Positions 8,700 to 17,343 of a stretch of 64,000 nt of DNA are shown here, piece after piece. The DNA is from an uncultured Dysosmobacter sp. GTDB lineage: Bacteria > Bacillota > Clostridia > Oscillospirales > Oscillospiraceae. The stretch spans positions 375,478-439,477 of the forward strand of contig CAKTIO010000002.1 in assembly GCA_934565855.1 (NCBI GenBank), read 5' to 3'. Within the stretch, counting starts at the first letter, position 1. Each line of letters starts with the position of its first letter. The notes below the pieces were generated by a model. That model ran no database searches, was not told the DNA's origin, and worked only from the letters and a program-made list of their open reading frames with translations. Both the position numbers and the translations under genes were made by a program.

Positions 8700-9725
8700 A
8701 TGAAGGAACAGCTGGAAGCAATCCGGAAAAGCGCCCTGGAATCCATCCATGCTACGGAAGCCGGTGCAGACCTTGAAGCCCTGCGTGTCAAGTACCTGGG
8801 AAAAAAGGGTGAGTTGACCGCCGTCTTGAAGCAGATGGGTTCTCTGTCCGCTGAAATGCGCCCCATTGTGGGACAGATGGCAAATGAGGTCCGCTCCACT
8901 GTGGAAAAGGCGATTGAGGAGCAGTCTGCCATTCTGAAAAAAGCGGCTTTGAACGCAAAGCTGGCGGCAGAAACCGTGGATGTCACCATTCCTGGAAAGA
9001 AGACCACCATCGGTCATAAGCACCCCATGTATACTGTGCTGGATGAGATCAAGGATATCTTCATCGGCATGGGCTTCGAGATCATGGACGGTCCCGAGGT
9101 CGAACAGGCAGACTACAACTTTACCAAATTGAACACCCCGGAGGACCATCCCGCCCGGGAGTGGAGCGATACCTTCTATCTGAGAGAGGATTCCAGCATT
9201 CTGCTGCGCACACAGACCTCCTCCATGCAGATCCGCGCTATGGAGACCCGGGGACTTCCCATCCGTATGATTGCTCCTGGTCGGGTATACCGGAAGGATG
9301 AGGTAGATGCCACCCATTCCCCCATGTTCCATCAGATCGAGGGTCTGGTGGTAGATAAGGGCATCACTATGGCAGACCTGAAGGGGACGCTGAACGCCGT
9401 TATCCGTCAGATCTACGGCGAGCGCACAGTGACCCGTTTCCGCCCCCACCACTTCCCCTTTACAGAGCCCTCCTGTGAAATGGACGTCCAGTGCCATAAG
9501 TGTGGCGGCAAGGGCTGTCCCACCTGCAAGGGCGAGGGCTGGATCGAGGTTCTGGGCGCCGGCATGGTCCATCCCAAGGTTCTGCGCAACTGCGGTATTG
9601 ATCCGGATGTCTATTCCGGCTTTGCCTTTGGCTTCGGTCTGGAGCGACTTGCCATGGGTCAGTTCAAAATCAGCGACCTGCGTCTGATTTTTGAAAACGA
9701 CGTCCGCTTCCTGGAGCAGTTCTGA
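8700..9725 (+). CDS. pheS: Phenylalanine--tRNA ligase, alpha subunit
   Basis: 341 residues, normal length. An N-terminal coiled-coil (about 1-85) is followed by the class II catalytic core: HPMYTVLDEIKDIF, TDTFYL-type motif 2 region with LLRTQTSSMQIRAM, RVYRKDEVDATHSPMFHQIEG, and motif 3 FAFGFGLERLAMGQFKISDLR. Forms an alpha2-beta2 enzyme with PheT, encoded 17 bp downstream. The start follows TAAGGAG. Expression probably depends on the T-box upstream. Confidence 0.98.
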   Translation: MKEQLEAIRKSALESIHATEAGADLEALRVKYLGKKGELTAVLKQMGSLSAEMRPIVGQMANEVRSTVEKAIEEQSAILKKAALNAKLAAETVDVTIPGKKTTIGHKHPMYTVLDEIKDIFIGMGFEIMDGPEVEQADYNFTKLNTPEDHPAREWSDTFYLREDSSILLRTQTSSMQIRAMETRGLPIRMIAPGRVYRKDEVDATHSPMFHQIEGLVVDKGITMADLKGTLNAVIRQIYGERTVTRFRPHHFPFTEPSCEMDVQCHKCGGKGCPTCKGEGWIEVLGAGMVHPKVLRNCGIDPDVYSGFAFGFGLERLAMGQFKISDLRLIFENDVRFLEQF

Positions 9726-9742
9726 GAGAGGAGTATTGTATT

Positions 9743-12430
9743 ATGATTTTATCCCGTAAATGGCTGAACGAATTTGTTCAGGTTGACGCAAACGACCACG
9801 ACTTCTGCGAGGCAATGACCCTCTCCGGCTCCAAGGTGGAAACCACCACGGATCTCAGCGCAGAACTGAAAAACGTTGTTGCCGGCAGGATCGTGGAGAT
9901 GAAAAAGCATCCGGACTCTGACCATATGTGGGTCTGCCAGCTGGATGTCGGCGGCGAGGAGCCGGTTCAGATCGTGACCGGTGCCTGGAATATTCATCTG
10001 GGAGATCTGGTTCCCGTTGCCAAGCACAGCTCCCTGCTGCCCGGCGGCGTCAAAATTGAAAAGGGCAAGCTCCGTGGCATCCTGTCCAACGGCATGCTCT
10101 GCTCCTTGAAGGAGCTTGGACTGACTGCCGAGCATGACTATCCCTATGCTGTCATCACTCCCGCGGCTCTGCTGAATGACTACCACCCCATAGACAGGAG
10201 CAAGCCCTCTATCCCGGCTGATATCCAGCCCGGCGACAAGGTGTTTGGTCCCGTGGTCTGTGCCAGGGTTTTAGAATGCGAGACCCAGTCCTACGGCGTT
10301 TACCATACCTGTCTGGATATCGGCAGTGCTACAGCCGTGCCTGACACCGCCTGCTCCAACCTGCATGTGGGCGACCTGGTGGCATACAATACCAAGACGG
10401 ACACCATCTGCACTCTGGAGGACCTGCATGCCGAGCAGAAGGAATTCCCTCACTGCATCAATGATGGCATCTGGATCCTGAATGAGGAGGGCGTAAAGCC
10501 CGGTGATGACATTGCAAAGGTCATCGGCGCGGATGACCATATCGTGGAATTTGAGATCACCCCCAACCGTCCCGACTGTCTCAGCGTGATCGGTCTGGCA
10601 CGAGAAGCTTCCGCGACCTTCCACACTCCCCTGCATCTGCACACTCCGGAGATCAAAGGCTGCGGCGGCAGCGTGGCAGAGCTGGTAGATATTGAGATCG
10701 AAGACCCGGAGCTGTGTCCCCGCTACACGGCAAGAATGGTGAAAAACGTCAAGATCGCCCCCTCCCCCGCCTGGATGCGGGAGCGGCTGCGGAATTCCGG
10801 CGTCCGTCCCATCAACAACATTGTGGATATCACCAACTATGTGATGCTGGAGTACGGTCAGCCCATGCACGCCTTTGATTTCTCCTGCGTAGAGGGCGGC
10901 AAAATCGTGGTCCGTACCGCCCGGGAGGGCGAGGTCATCCAGACGCTGGATGGAAACGACCGCAAGCTGACCACCAGCATGCTCTGCATCTGCGATGAAC
11001 ACAAGCCCGTCTGTGTGGCAGGCGTGATGGGCGGTGCAAACTCTGAAATCGTCGGTGACACCGCAATGGTCCTGTTTGAATCCGCCAACTTCAACGGCGC
11101 TTCCGTCCGCCGGACCGCCGCCGCTCTGAACATGAGGACCGATGCCTCCGCCCGCTATGAAAAGGGTCTGGACCCCATGAACACTATGAAGGCTGTGCAG
11201 CGTGCCTGCGAGCTGGTGGAGCAGTTGGGCTGCGGCGAGGTGGTGGATGGCGTCATGGACGTCATTGCAAAGGACACCTATCCCACTACCGTTCAACTGG
11301 AGCCGGACAAGATCAACGCCCTGCTGGGTACGGAGATCAAGGAAGACGAAATGCGCAGCATTCTGCTGAGCCTGGGCTTTGAGCTGGATGGAAACACCAT
11401 TCTGGTTCCCTCCTGGCGCGGAGATGTGGAGCATTACTCTGACATTGCGGAGGAGGTCGCCCGGTTCCACGGCTATAACGCCATTCCGGACACCCTCTCC
11501 GGCGGTGCTTCCGAGCACGCAGGCTACACGCCTGAGCAGCAGGCAGAACGCAGGGCTGGTGAGCTTTGCCGCACACTGGGCTATGATGAGATCATCACCT
11601 ACTCCTTCATCAGCCCCACCTATTATGACAAAATCAATCTTCCGGCAGACTCTCCCCTGCGAAACTCCATGAAGATCCTGAACCCGCTGGGTGAGGACAC
11701 CTCTATCATGCGCACCACCACCCTGCCCTCCATGCTGGAGATTCTGACCAGAAACTATAATTTCCGTAACAAGTCCGCCAAGCTGTATGAGCTGGGACGC
11801 ACCTACTTCCAGCGGGAGGACGGCATGGCGAACGAGCCGAAGGTCCTCTCCCTGGGCGCCTATGGAGAGGACATGGACTTCTTCGCTCTGAAGGGTGCTG
11901 TGGAAACGATCCTTGGCGGTTTGCGCGTCAAGGAGCTGCATTTTGAGGCTGAGACGGAAAATCCCTCCTACCACCCCGGTCGCTGTGCCAAGGTCTATTG
12001 CGGTGACCGTCTGCTGGGTGTTCTGGGGCAGATTCATCCTCTGGTCACCGCCAACTATGGTGTAGATACGGAGTTCTATGCTGCGGAGCTAGATTTCGCA
12101 GCGATCTATGCCAGCGAGGCACCCTTCCCCGTGTATCAGCCGCTGCCCAAGTTCCCCGCTGTTACCCGTGACATTGCCGTGGTCTGTGACAAGGGCATCA
12201 CTGTTGCCGCCTTGGAGGACTGCATCCGCCGCGGCGCCAAGGGACTGCTGAAGGACGTGTCCCTGTTTGATATCTACACCGGCGTTGGAATCGCTCCGGG
12301 AAAGAAGAGCGTTGCCTTCAATCTGACGCTTCGCGCCGATGACCGGAACCTGACCGCAGAGGAAGCGGACGCCGACGTCAAGAGCATCCTCGCTCTTTTG
12401 AAAGAGGAGTGCAGCGCCGTTCTGCGTTGA
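9743..12430 (+). CDS. pheT: Phenylalanine--tRNA ligase, beta subunit, with an N-terminal insertion
   Basis: 895 residues against about 800 in the family. Domains in order: B1; EMAP/OB tRNA-binding (about 38-135, HPDSDHMWVCQLDVGG); B3/B4 editing domain (ITPNRPDCLSVIGLAREA, about 275); B5; catalytic-like core; and a C-terminal anticodon-binding FDX-ACB domain (LPKFPAVTRDIAVVC to the end). The extra length is an insertion of about 90 residues between SLKELGL (about 125) and DGIWILNEEG (about 240). It reads as continuous sequence with no frameshift. Cotranscribed with pheS. Confidence 0.97.
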   Translation: MILSRKWLNEFVQVDANDHDFCEAMTLSGSKVETTTDLSAELKNVVAGRIVEMKKHPDSDHMWVCQLDVGGEEPVQIVTGAWNIHLGDLVPVAKHSSLLPGGVKIEKGKLRGILSNGMLCSLKELGLTAEHDYPYAVITPAALLNDYHPIDRSKPSIPADIQPGDKVFGPVVCARVLECETQSYGVYHTCLDIGSATAVPDTACSNLHVGDLVAYNTKTDTICTLEDLHAEQKEFPHCINDGIWILNEEGVKPGDDIAKVIGADDHIVEFEITPNRPDCLSVIGLAREASATFHTPLHLHTPEIKGCGGSVAELVDIEIEDPELCPRYTARMVKNVKIAPSPAWMRERLRNSGVRPINNIVDITNYVMLEYGQPMHAFDFSCVEGGKIVVRTAREGEVIQTLDGNDRKLTTSMLCICDEHKPVCVAGVMGGANSEIVGDTAMVLFESANFNGASVRRTAAALNMRTDASARYEKGLDPMNTMKAVQRACELVEQLGCGEVVDGVMDVIAKDTYPTTVQLEPDKINALLGTEIKEDEMRSILLSLGFELDGNTILVPSWRGDVEHYSDIAEEVARFHGYNAIPDTLSGGASEHAGYTPEQQAERRAGELCRTLGYDEIITYSFISPTYYDKINLPADSPLRNSMKILNPLGEDTSIMRTTTLPSMLEILTRNYNFRNKSAKLYELGRTYFQREDGMANEPKVLSLGAYGEDMDFFALKGAVETILGGLRVKELHFEAETENPSYHPGRCAKVYCGDRLLGVLGQIHPLVTANYGVDTEFYAAELDFAAIYASEAPFPVYQPLPKFPAVTRDIAVVCDKGITVAALEDCIRRGAKGLLKDVSLFDIYTGVGIAPGKKSVAFNLTLRADDRNLTAEEADADVKSILALLKEECSAVLR

Positions 12431-12457
12431 GTCTTTGAAAAAAATCCACGGAAACGC

Positions 12458-12486
12458 TTTACACCTTTTAAAAAAACGAGTATACT
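12458..12486 (+). promoter_or_regulatory. Promoter of ireB
   Basis: TTTACA at 12458-12463, a 17-bp spacer, then TATACT at 12481-12486: a close match to the vegetative sigma-A consensus, 40 bp before the ireB start. It indicates that ireB is transcribed separately from pheST. Confidence 0.7.
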
Positions 12487-12525
12487 AACGTTTGTATATT
12501 AGTAAAATAGAAAGGTGGTGTCTGT

Positions 12526-12771
12526 ATGGACGATTTTACCCGTAAATTCAGTCTTGCAATGGAAAAAGACGCTGAGATCCATCAGATCCTGTCAACCGTC
12601 TATCAGGCATTGGAGGAAAAGGGCTATAATCCTATCAATCAGATCGTTGGATATATCCTTTCGGAAGACCCTACCTATATTACCAATCATAACAATGCCC
12701 GCACGTTGATTCGCAAGATCGACCGGGATGAGCTGCTGCAGGTTTTGGTCCGGAAGTATCTGAACCAGTAA
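12526..12771 (+). CDS. ireB: IreB family regulatory phosphoprotein (UPF0297)
   Basis: 81 residues with the family pattern F-x-x-A-M-E-K-D at the N-terminus and [35 protein letters not shown] in the core. In Enterococcus IreB is a substrate of the PASTA kinase IreK and acts in cell envelope stress control (established there). In many Firmicutes it is next to ruvX and a DUF1292 gene; here ruvX lies 48 kb away. The ribosome site AAAGGTGGTG and a dedicated promoter precede it, and a strong terminator follows. Confidence 0.93.
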   Translation: MDDFTRKFSLAMEKDAEIHQILSTVYQALEEKGYNPINQIVGYILSEDPTYITNHNNARTLIRKIDRDELLQVLVRKYLNQ

Positions 12772-12789
12772 CAATTTTGTTACGAATTC

Positions 12790-12860
12790 AAAGCCCCTCG
12801 CTTTCTTTTTGAAACAATTTGTTTTCAAGAAAAGCGAGGGGCTTTCAATTTTTTTTTGGA
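12790..12860 (+). terminator. Strong intrinsic terminator after ireB
   Basis: AAAGCCCCTCGCTTTCTT and AAGAAAAGCGAGGGGCTTT form a long stem, followed by a run of nine T. The loop contains its own complementary stretch (AAACAATTTGTTT). Confidence 0.9.
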
Positions 12861-12973
12861 ATTTTTCCACAAAAATATCACATTTTTCCATTTAACCCGT
12901 GAAAACGCCCAAAATTTTTATAATTTTTGCTGAATCCGGAAGGATTTTTCAACAGAAAACCAAGGTAATATTA

Positions 12974-13002
12974 TTGACAGATTGGAAAAAATCTGTTACA
13001 AT
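12974..13002 (+). promoter_or_regulatory. Promoter of the 13033 gene
   Basis: TTGACA at 12974-12979, 17-bp spacer, TACAAT at 12997-13002, about 30 bp before the start codon. Near-consensus sigma-A type. Confidence 0.7.
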
Positions 13003-13032
13003 TTGGTTACAAACTTTTTGAAGGAGCAAATT

Positions 13033-13341
13033 ATGGCTGAAGCAAAAACATCTCAGGCAGAAGGTCTTGTTTATCGCGGTCACCCACTGCGCCGCATTGA
13101 CAATCTGATTTATTACGGCACGATGTCCGACAAATATATCATCATGATGCAGGTACTCGGTTCCAAAAAGGTCAAGGATCTGAACGTTGCCACCAAGGTA
13201 TCCGTTCAGCTGCAGCTGACTGATCCGGAGCTGAAGTCTCGGGACAGAATTCTGAAGAAGAGCGAAAAAGACAGCCTGTACGCCGCTATGGATATCGGCG
13301 CTGTTTGGTTGGAACGTGCTCTTGCCGGTAAGGAAAAATAA
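13033..13341 (+). CDS. Conserved hypothetical protein, about 100 residues
   Basis: 102 residues from the ATG at 13033, chosen because AAGGAGC precedes it at correct spacing; an upstream ATG in frame would include the promoter. The sequence has GLVYRGHPLRRIDNLIYYGTMSD, YIIMMQVLGSKKVKDLNVATKVSVQLQLTD and a C-terminal helix ending WLERALAGKEK. No signal or membrane helix. The highly polar, well-spaced hydrophobic pattern is that of a real small cytosolic protein. I do not recognise a family with known function. It has its own promoter and lies between ireB and a secreted cell-wall hydrolase. Confidence 0.7.
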   Translation: MAEAKTSQAEGLVYRGHPLRRIDNLIYYGTMSDKYIIMMQVLGSKKVKDLNVATKVSVQLQLTDPELKSRDRILKKSEKDSLYAAMDIGAVWLERALAGKEK

Positions 13342-13390
13342 TTCCTGACTTGATTTTTTACAAAAGAAATTTGAAAGGAAGCGTACACCA

Positions 13391-14293
13391 ATGATACAGT
13401 TCGCACATAAGGCAGCCCGTGTTCTTGTCCTCTCTGCTTTGTCCGCACTGATGCTGACCGCTGCTGCCTTTGCTGCCGATGTTGCAACAGGCGTTGGCGC
13501 AACGACAGGTTCCTCTGTCCGGCTGCGCGCGGAAGCTTCCACTTCCTCTTCCATTGTTACAACGCTGGATAAAAACGTTGCCGTGGCAGTGCTGGATACC
13601 TCCACTCCCGGCTGGTATAAGATCTCCTATTCCGGGAAAACCGGATTTATCTCTTCCGATTACGTCGTTCTGGATCAGGACGGTTTGTTTACCTCCTATG
13701 GTTCTGTGAATGCCGATGGTGTAAATGTCCGTTCGGACGCCTCTACGGAGTCCTCTGTTCTGGCAACGGTCAACAAGGGTGCTATTGTCTCTGTCAGTGA
13801 ATTCGTAGATGGTTGGTACCGGGTGACCTGCCAGTACGGCACGGAGGGTTTTATCCGCAGTGACTTTCTGGATCTGACCGCATCCGCAACCTCTACCTCC
13901 TCTTCCAGCAGTCAGATCGTTTCCCTCGCCAAGCAGTATCTTGGAACTCGTTACTCCTACGGTGGTTCCTCCCCCAGCGGATTTGACTGCTCCGGCTTTA
14001 CCATGTATGTGTTCAATCAGTTCGGCGTATCCCTCCCCCACTCCGCCACCAGCCAGTGGCAGAGCGGCAGCGGAACCAAGGTATGGTCTATTTCCGCTTT
14101 ACAGGCAGGTGACCTGGTCTTCTTCTGTGACCCCAGCCGGTCTCTCGGAAAAGCCTGCTCTCATGCCGGTATTTATATCGGAAACGGTCAGTTTATTCAC
14201 TCCTCCTCTTCTAAGAGCGGCGGCGTGATTGTCAGTTCTCTGACCAGCGGATATTACAATACATACTTCGTTGGCGGTATGCGCGTTCTCTAA
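13391..14293 (+). CDS. Secreted SH3-domain NlpC/P60 peptidoglycan endopeptidase
   Basis: 300 residues. Sec signal peptide at 1-28 (ending AAAFAAD). Two bacterial SH3 domains follow, at about 32-95 (SVRLRAEASTSSSIVTTL, GWYKISYSGKTGFISSDYV) and 103-160 (GVNVRSDASTESSVLATV, GWYRVTCQYGTEGFIRSDF). A Ser/Thr linker leads to an NlpC/P60 domain with catalytic Cys200 in GFDCSGFT and His258 in SHAGIYIGNG. It cleaves stem peptides in peptidoglycan (known for the family). It stands next to sigK, but its own control is unclear. A terminator follows at 14319. Confidence 0.93.
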   Translation: MIQFAHKAARVLVLSALSALMLTAAAFAADVATGVGATTGSSVRLRAEASTSSSIVTTLDKNVAVAVLDTSTPGWYKISYSGKTGFISSDYVVLDQDGLFTSYGSVNADGVNVRSDASTESSVLATVNKGAIVSVSEFVDGWYRVTCQYGTEGFIRSDFLDLTASATSTSSSSSQIVSLAKQYLGTRYSYGGSSPSGFDCSGFTMYVFNQFGVSLPHSATSQWQSGSGTKVWSISALQAGDLVFFCDPSRSLGKACSHAGIYIGNGQFIHSSSSKSGGVIVSSLTSGYYNTYFVGGMRVL

Positions 14294-14318
14294 GTTACCT
14301 TGTATCTTCGTATCTTCA

Positions 14319-14347
14319 GAACAGTCCCTTTTCAGGGACTGTTCTTT
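14319..14347 (+). terminator. Intrinsic terminator after the NlpC/P60 gene
   Basis: GAACAGTCCCT TTTC AGGGACTGTTC followed by TTTTTT. Confidence 0.9.
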
Positions 14348-14488
14348 TTTATTGCCATGCTCTACCCCTTCCCTACCGCGTGATGTGGAAAAGCCGTGAA
14401 AACATAGGATAGCCATAGAACCGTGTTGTGTTCCGTATCAAGCTTTTAAGAGTTACATTCGCACGCATTGGAAAGGATGGTCGTCTTT

Positions 14489-15202
14489 ATGTTCACTGCT
14501 CTGCTTCTTTTCGCCAACAGTCTGCTGTTTTCCTTAAGGTTATCTGGAAACAATTCGTTTCCAAAGCCTCTATCTGCTGAGGAGGAACGCCTCTATCTTC
14601 AACTTAACGCACAGGGAGATCTCTCTGCGAGAAACCTGCTGATTGAACACAACCTTCGTCTGGTTGCGCACATTGTAAAGAAATATTACGCGCAGAGCAA
14701 GGACCAGGAGGACCTCCTCTCTATCGGGACCATTGGACTGATGAAAGCAATCGCAAGCTTTGATATTTCCAAAGGCGCAAGACTTGCAACCTATGCAGCA
14801 AGATGTATTGAAAATGAAATTCTGATGTATTTCCGGAGTCAAAAAAAGCTACAGGGAGAAGTTTCCTTATCCGATTCCATTGAACCGGATAAAGACGGTA
14901 ATGCCCTTCAATTAATGGATGTTGTCGGGGTAGACGATACTATGCTGGAGGATATCCACGCCCGGGACAGTGCACAGCAAATCCACCGTCTGATTCGAGA
15001 GTGCCTGACACACCGGGAAGCGGAGGTCATCCGCCTCCGCTATGGCTTGGGCGGGACCATTCCCCTGACGCAGAGAGAGGTCGCCGCATCATTTCACATT
15101 TCAAGAAGCTATGTATCGCGGATTGAGAAAAAAGCGCTGGAAAAGCTGCGTTCCGCATTGGAAAAGGGTTTCCAACCGTATAATCGCTCTCCCCTGCAGT
15201 AA
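14489..15202 (+). CDS. sigK: Sporulation sigma factor K (pro-sigma K), uninterrupted
   Basis: 237 residues from ATG 14489, which has GAAAGGATGG at proper spacing; an in-frame TTG at 14468 is less likely. The hydrophobic N-terminal pro-sequence (MFTALLLFANSLLFSL) is the part removed by the SpoIVFB-type protease in Bacillus. Region 2 begins at NAQGDLSARNLLIEHNLRLV and includes DLLSIGTIGLMKAI and ATYAARCIENEILMYFR. Region 4 has LTQREVAASFHISRSYVSRIEKKAL. It directs mother-cell gene expression late in sporulation. The gene is one continuous frame, with no skin-type element inside, although a double integration lies just downstream in tRNA-Arg. Confidence 0.94.
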   Translation: MFTALLLFANSLLFSLRLSGNNSFPKPLSAEEERLYLQLNAQGDLSARNLLIEHNLRLVAHIVKKYYAQSKDQEDLLSIGTIGLMKAIASFDISKGARLATYAARCIENEILMYFRSQKKLQGEVSLSDSIEPDKDGNALQLMDVVGVDDTMLEDIHARDSAQQIHRLIRECLTHREAEVIRLRYGLGGTIPLTQREVAASFHISRSYVSRIEKKALEKLRSALEKGFQPYNRSPLQ

Positions 15203-15262
15203 AGTCTTCTGAACCACGGCAACAAGCATATATAACTATATAAAAAGAAGTCCTGAAACCTT

Positions 15263-15324
15263 ACGATTTCGAGGAGTTTTGGTACGCCGTGAGGGATTCG
15301 AACCCCCGGCCTTCTGGTCCGTAG
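15263..15324. repeat. att core copy 1 (left border of element A): tRNA-Arg 3' half
   Basis: 62 bp identical to 17444-17505 and 26806-26867. It begins ACGATTTCGAGG (the stem of the tRNA terminator) and runs through the CCA end, the T arm and the anticodon stem of tRNA-Arg to GTAG in the anticodon loop. The remaining 5' half of the tRNA is absent here, so this is not a working tRNA gene. Just left of it is a weaker hairpin partner (AAGTCCTGAAACC), probably the original chromosomal terminator arm. Confidence 0.9.
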
Positions 15325-15453
15325 GTTGTCTCAAGGGCGAATCGGAGCCATTTCGGCTCCGATTTGCCCTTTTTAGCGCCATTCGCTCGGCGGATTTTCC
15401 GTTGTTTCCGTCCAGCTCTATCCGCTCCAATTCTATTCTGGGTCAAAAGTGGG

Positions 15454-16010
15454 TCAGGCGTTCATTTTTATGACCACATTTCCGGCATGGTCAACATCGC
15501 CCGCTGTGCGGATGGCCTGTTCCAATTCATTCAATGAAAACTCATGGGTGATGATACGCTCCAAGTCCCACTTGCCGCTCGCCATGATCTCCAGCACATC
15601 CCGCACGTCCTCCGGCATATAACCGCCGGAGCCGATGATACTCTGCTGGGCATAGGTCATGTGGAGCAGGTCGATGGTGCGGGGCTTATTGTTGACCGCC
15701 ACGGAGACAAAGCGGCTCTCGATTTTTCCAAGCCGAAGGAAATCATCCAGAATACTCTCCGCACCGGCGGCATCCAGCCAGCAGTCAATGTTGGCAACTG
15801 CACCATTTAAGGACGGAGCTGTGCCGAAATAGTGGGCGGCTGTTGCTTCAAAATCCTCTGACGCTGTATTGCAGACTGCAAAGCCCAACTGCTCTGCCAA
15901 ACTTAGGCGAAAATCTGAGCGGTCACAAATCATCACTTTCTCCATACCGAAGTGCTTGAAGGCGACTGCGGCAGCAATGCCCCTAAAAGCTGGTAGCGCA
16001 AGGTGTGCAT
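15454..16010 (-). pseudogene. Truncated zinc-type (MDR) alcohol dehydrogenase, C-terminal part
   Basis: The open frame contains AVAFKHFGMEKVMICDRSDFRLSLAEQLGF, which is the NAD-binding part of a medium-chain dehydrogenase, then YAQQSIIGSGGYMPEDVRDVLEIMASGKWDLERIITHEFSLNELEQAI and VVIKMNA at the end. The catalytic zinc N-terminal domain is missing. Upstream of about 15985 the sequence switches abruptly to the repeat that precedes the integrase, so the longer frame to 16098 is an artificial fusion. The stop codon lies inside one of the TGGGTCA end repeats. It is gene debris captured or left by deletion within element A. Confidence 0.75.
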
Positions 16011-16191
16011 ATTTTGCGCCGCTGTAATCAATGAAAAGACTTTCCGGCAACGCAAAAATTGCGCGGCTATAGACAAAGATAAGGCGGTGCAACTCCAAGC
16101 GCAGATGATAACTTTCTGATAACAGTTCCGCTTTTCGGTAGCTTTTCCCCCTTGGTTACGGTATTGTTCGTTGGCGAAAGGAGTTGGTACT
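15985..16191. repeat. Conserved integrase-upstream repeat, copy 1
   Basis: From AAAAGCTGGTAGCGCAA to the integrase start, this block is closely similar to 25347-25553 before the second integrase. Its inner part (TGCATATTTTGCGCCGC...TCAATGAAAAG...) also recurs at 17724-17808 without an integrase. Confidence 0.7.
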
Positions 16192-17343
16192 ATGCCAAAG
16201 CGACGAGCAAACGGCGAGGGCAATATCAGAAAACGCAAGGATGGACGATGGGAGGGACGGTACACCGTCGGTCATGATCCCGAAACCGGAAAAGCCATCA
16301 TCAAGAACGTCCTCAGTAAGACGCAGACAGAAGTCAAGGAAAAACTAAAAAAGGCCATCGAGGAAAACGTCGGCATCGACTACGGCAAAGCCAAGGCCTA
16401 CACGGTAGGAACATGGTTAGAGGTCTGGACGGAAAATTACGCCAAAGTGAAGCTGCGCCCATCCACGTTCAAAACCAGCCAGGGCTTTCTCAAAAACCAC
16501 ATCAAGCCACAGATCGGCAGCATCCCGCTGGCAGAATTAACCTCTCTGGACTTACAGAGATTCTACAAGCACCTGCTGGACGGTGGCCGGGTAGACCGCA
16601 TCGAAGCGAAAAAGAAGCCGAAAGGACTTGCACCCAAGACCGTCCGAAACATCCATCAAATGATTGGCTCGGCGTACAACCTCGCTATCGAGCAACACCT
16701 CGTTACAAAAAATCCAACACAGGGCTGTGCCTTGCCAAAGGTGGAACACAAAGAGATGAAAACCCTGACAGTTGACCAGCTCAGCGCCTTCTTCCAAGAA
16801 GCCAGGGATAGCGGCGTGTACGAACTCTACTACCTCGACCTTGCCACCGGACTTCGGCGGGGCGAACTGCTTGGGCTGAAGTGGACAGACATAGATTTTC
16901 AGCGTGGTGCGCTGAAAATCCAACGGGCGATTTCAAGACAAAACGGCAAAGTGGTAGAAGCGCCGCTGAAAACGAAAAACGCCTACCGCACACTGCCGCT
17001 GTCGGCAGATGCGATAAGCGTTCTGAAAATGCAGAAATGTAAGGTTGGCAGCAGCGAATGGGTATTCCCATCCCCGATGGGCGGTCCCATGTCCCCAGAC
17101 AGCGTCCTGCACATGCTACAAAGAGTCCTAAAGAGAGCGGGGCTGCCGCGCATTCGCTTCCATGACCTCAGACACACCTTCGCAACCATGGCACTGCAAA
17201 ATGGCGTGGACGTAAAAACGGTCAGCAGTATGCTGGGTCACTACTCCGCAGGCTTCACACTGGACACCTACGCCCATGTCACTACCGACGCCCAACTAAA
17301 AGCAGCACAAACAATGGGGAATATCCTTTCCCGTGCGGTATAG
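16171..17343 (+). CDS. Tyrosine-type site-specific integrase of element A (Tn916-like arm-binding type)
   Basis: 390 residues. An N-terminal arm-DNA-binding domain (about 1-60, ANGEGNIRKRKDGRWEGRY), a SAM-like core-binding domain (about 70-175, YAKVKLRPSTFKTSQGFL), and a catalytic domain with Arg229 in ATGLRRGELLG, His331-x-x-Arg334 in FHDLRHTFA and the nucleophile Tyr367 in LDTYAHV. All catalytic residues are present. The start is ATG at 16192 or the upstream GTG/TTG frame; MPKRRANGEG (ATG 16192) has AAAGGAG before it and is the better choice. About 95% like the integrase of element B by eye. It probably recombines the tRNA-Arg att core. Confidence 0.95.
   Translation: MAKGVGTMPKRRANGEGNIRKRKDGRWEGRYTVGHDPETGKAIIKNVLSKTQTEVKEKLKKAIEENVGIDYGKAKAYTVGTWLEVWTENYAKVKLRPSTFKTSQGFLKNHIKPQIGSIPLAELTSLDLQRFYKHLLDGGRVDRIEAKKKPKGLAPKTVRNIHQMIGSAYNLAIEQHLVTKNPTQGCALPKVEHKEMKTLTVDQLSAFFQEARDSGVYELYYLDLATGLRRGELLGLKWTDIDFQRGALKIQRAISRQNGKVVEAPLKTKNAYRTLPLSADAISVLKMQKCKVGSSEWVFPSPMGGPMSPDSVLHMLQRVLKRAGLPRIRFHDLRHTFATMALQNGVDVKTVSSMLGHYSAGFTLDTYAHVTTDAQLKAAQTMGNILSRAV

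Noticed and set aside
10271..12037. 588-codon open frame on the minus strand
   Set aside because: Wholly antisense to pheT, His/Gln/Gly-rich translation typical of the reverse of high-GC coding sequence, no ribosome site.
13358..14041. 227-codon minus frame
   Set aside because: Antisense to the SH3-NlpC/P60 gene with clear signal peptide and catalytic motifs.
15280..15324. A tRNA-Arg gene at the left border (and at 17461-17505)
   Set aside because: Only the 3' half is present, there is no 5' half and no promoter; these are att copies.
15279..15473. Open frame beginning MVRREGFEPPAFW, also at 17460-17753
   Set aside because: Translation of the tRNA-Arg 3' half and the element end; the REGFEPP peptide is a well-known false product of tRNA sequence.
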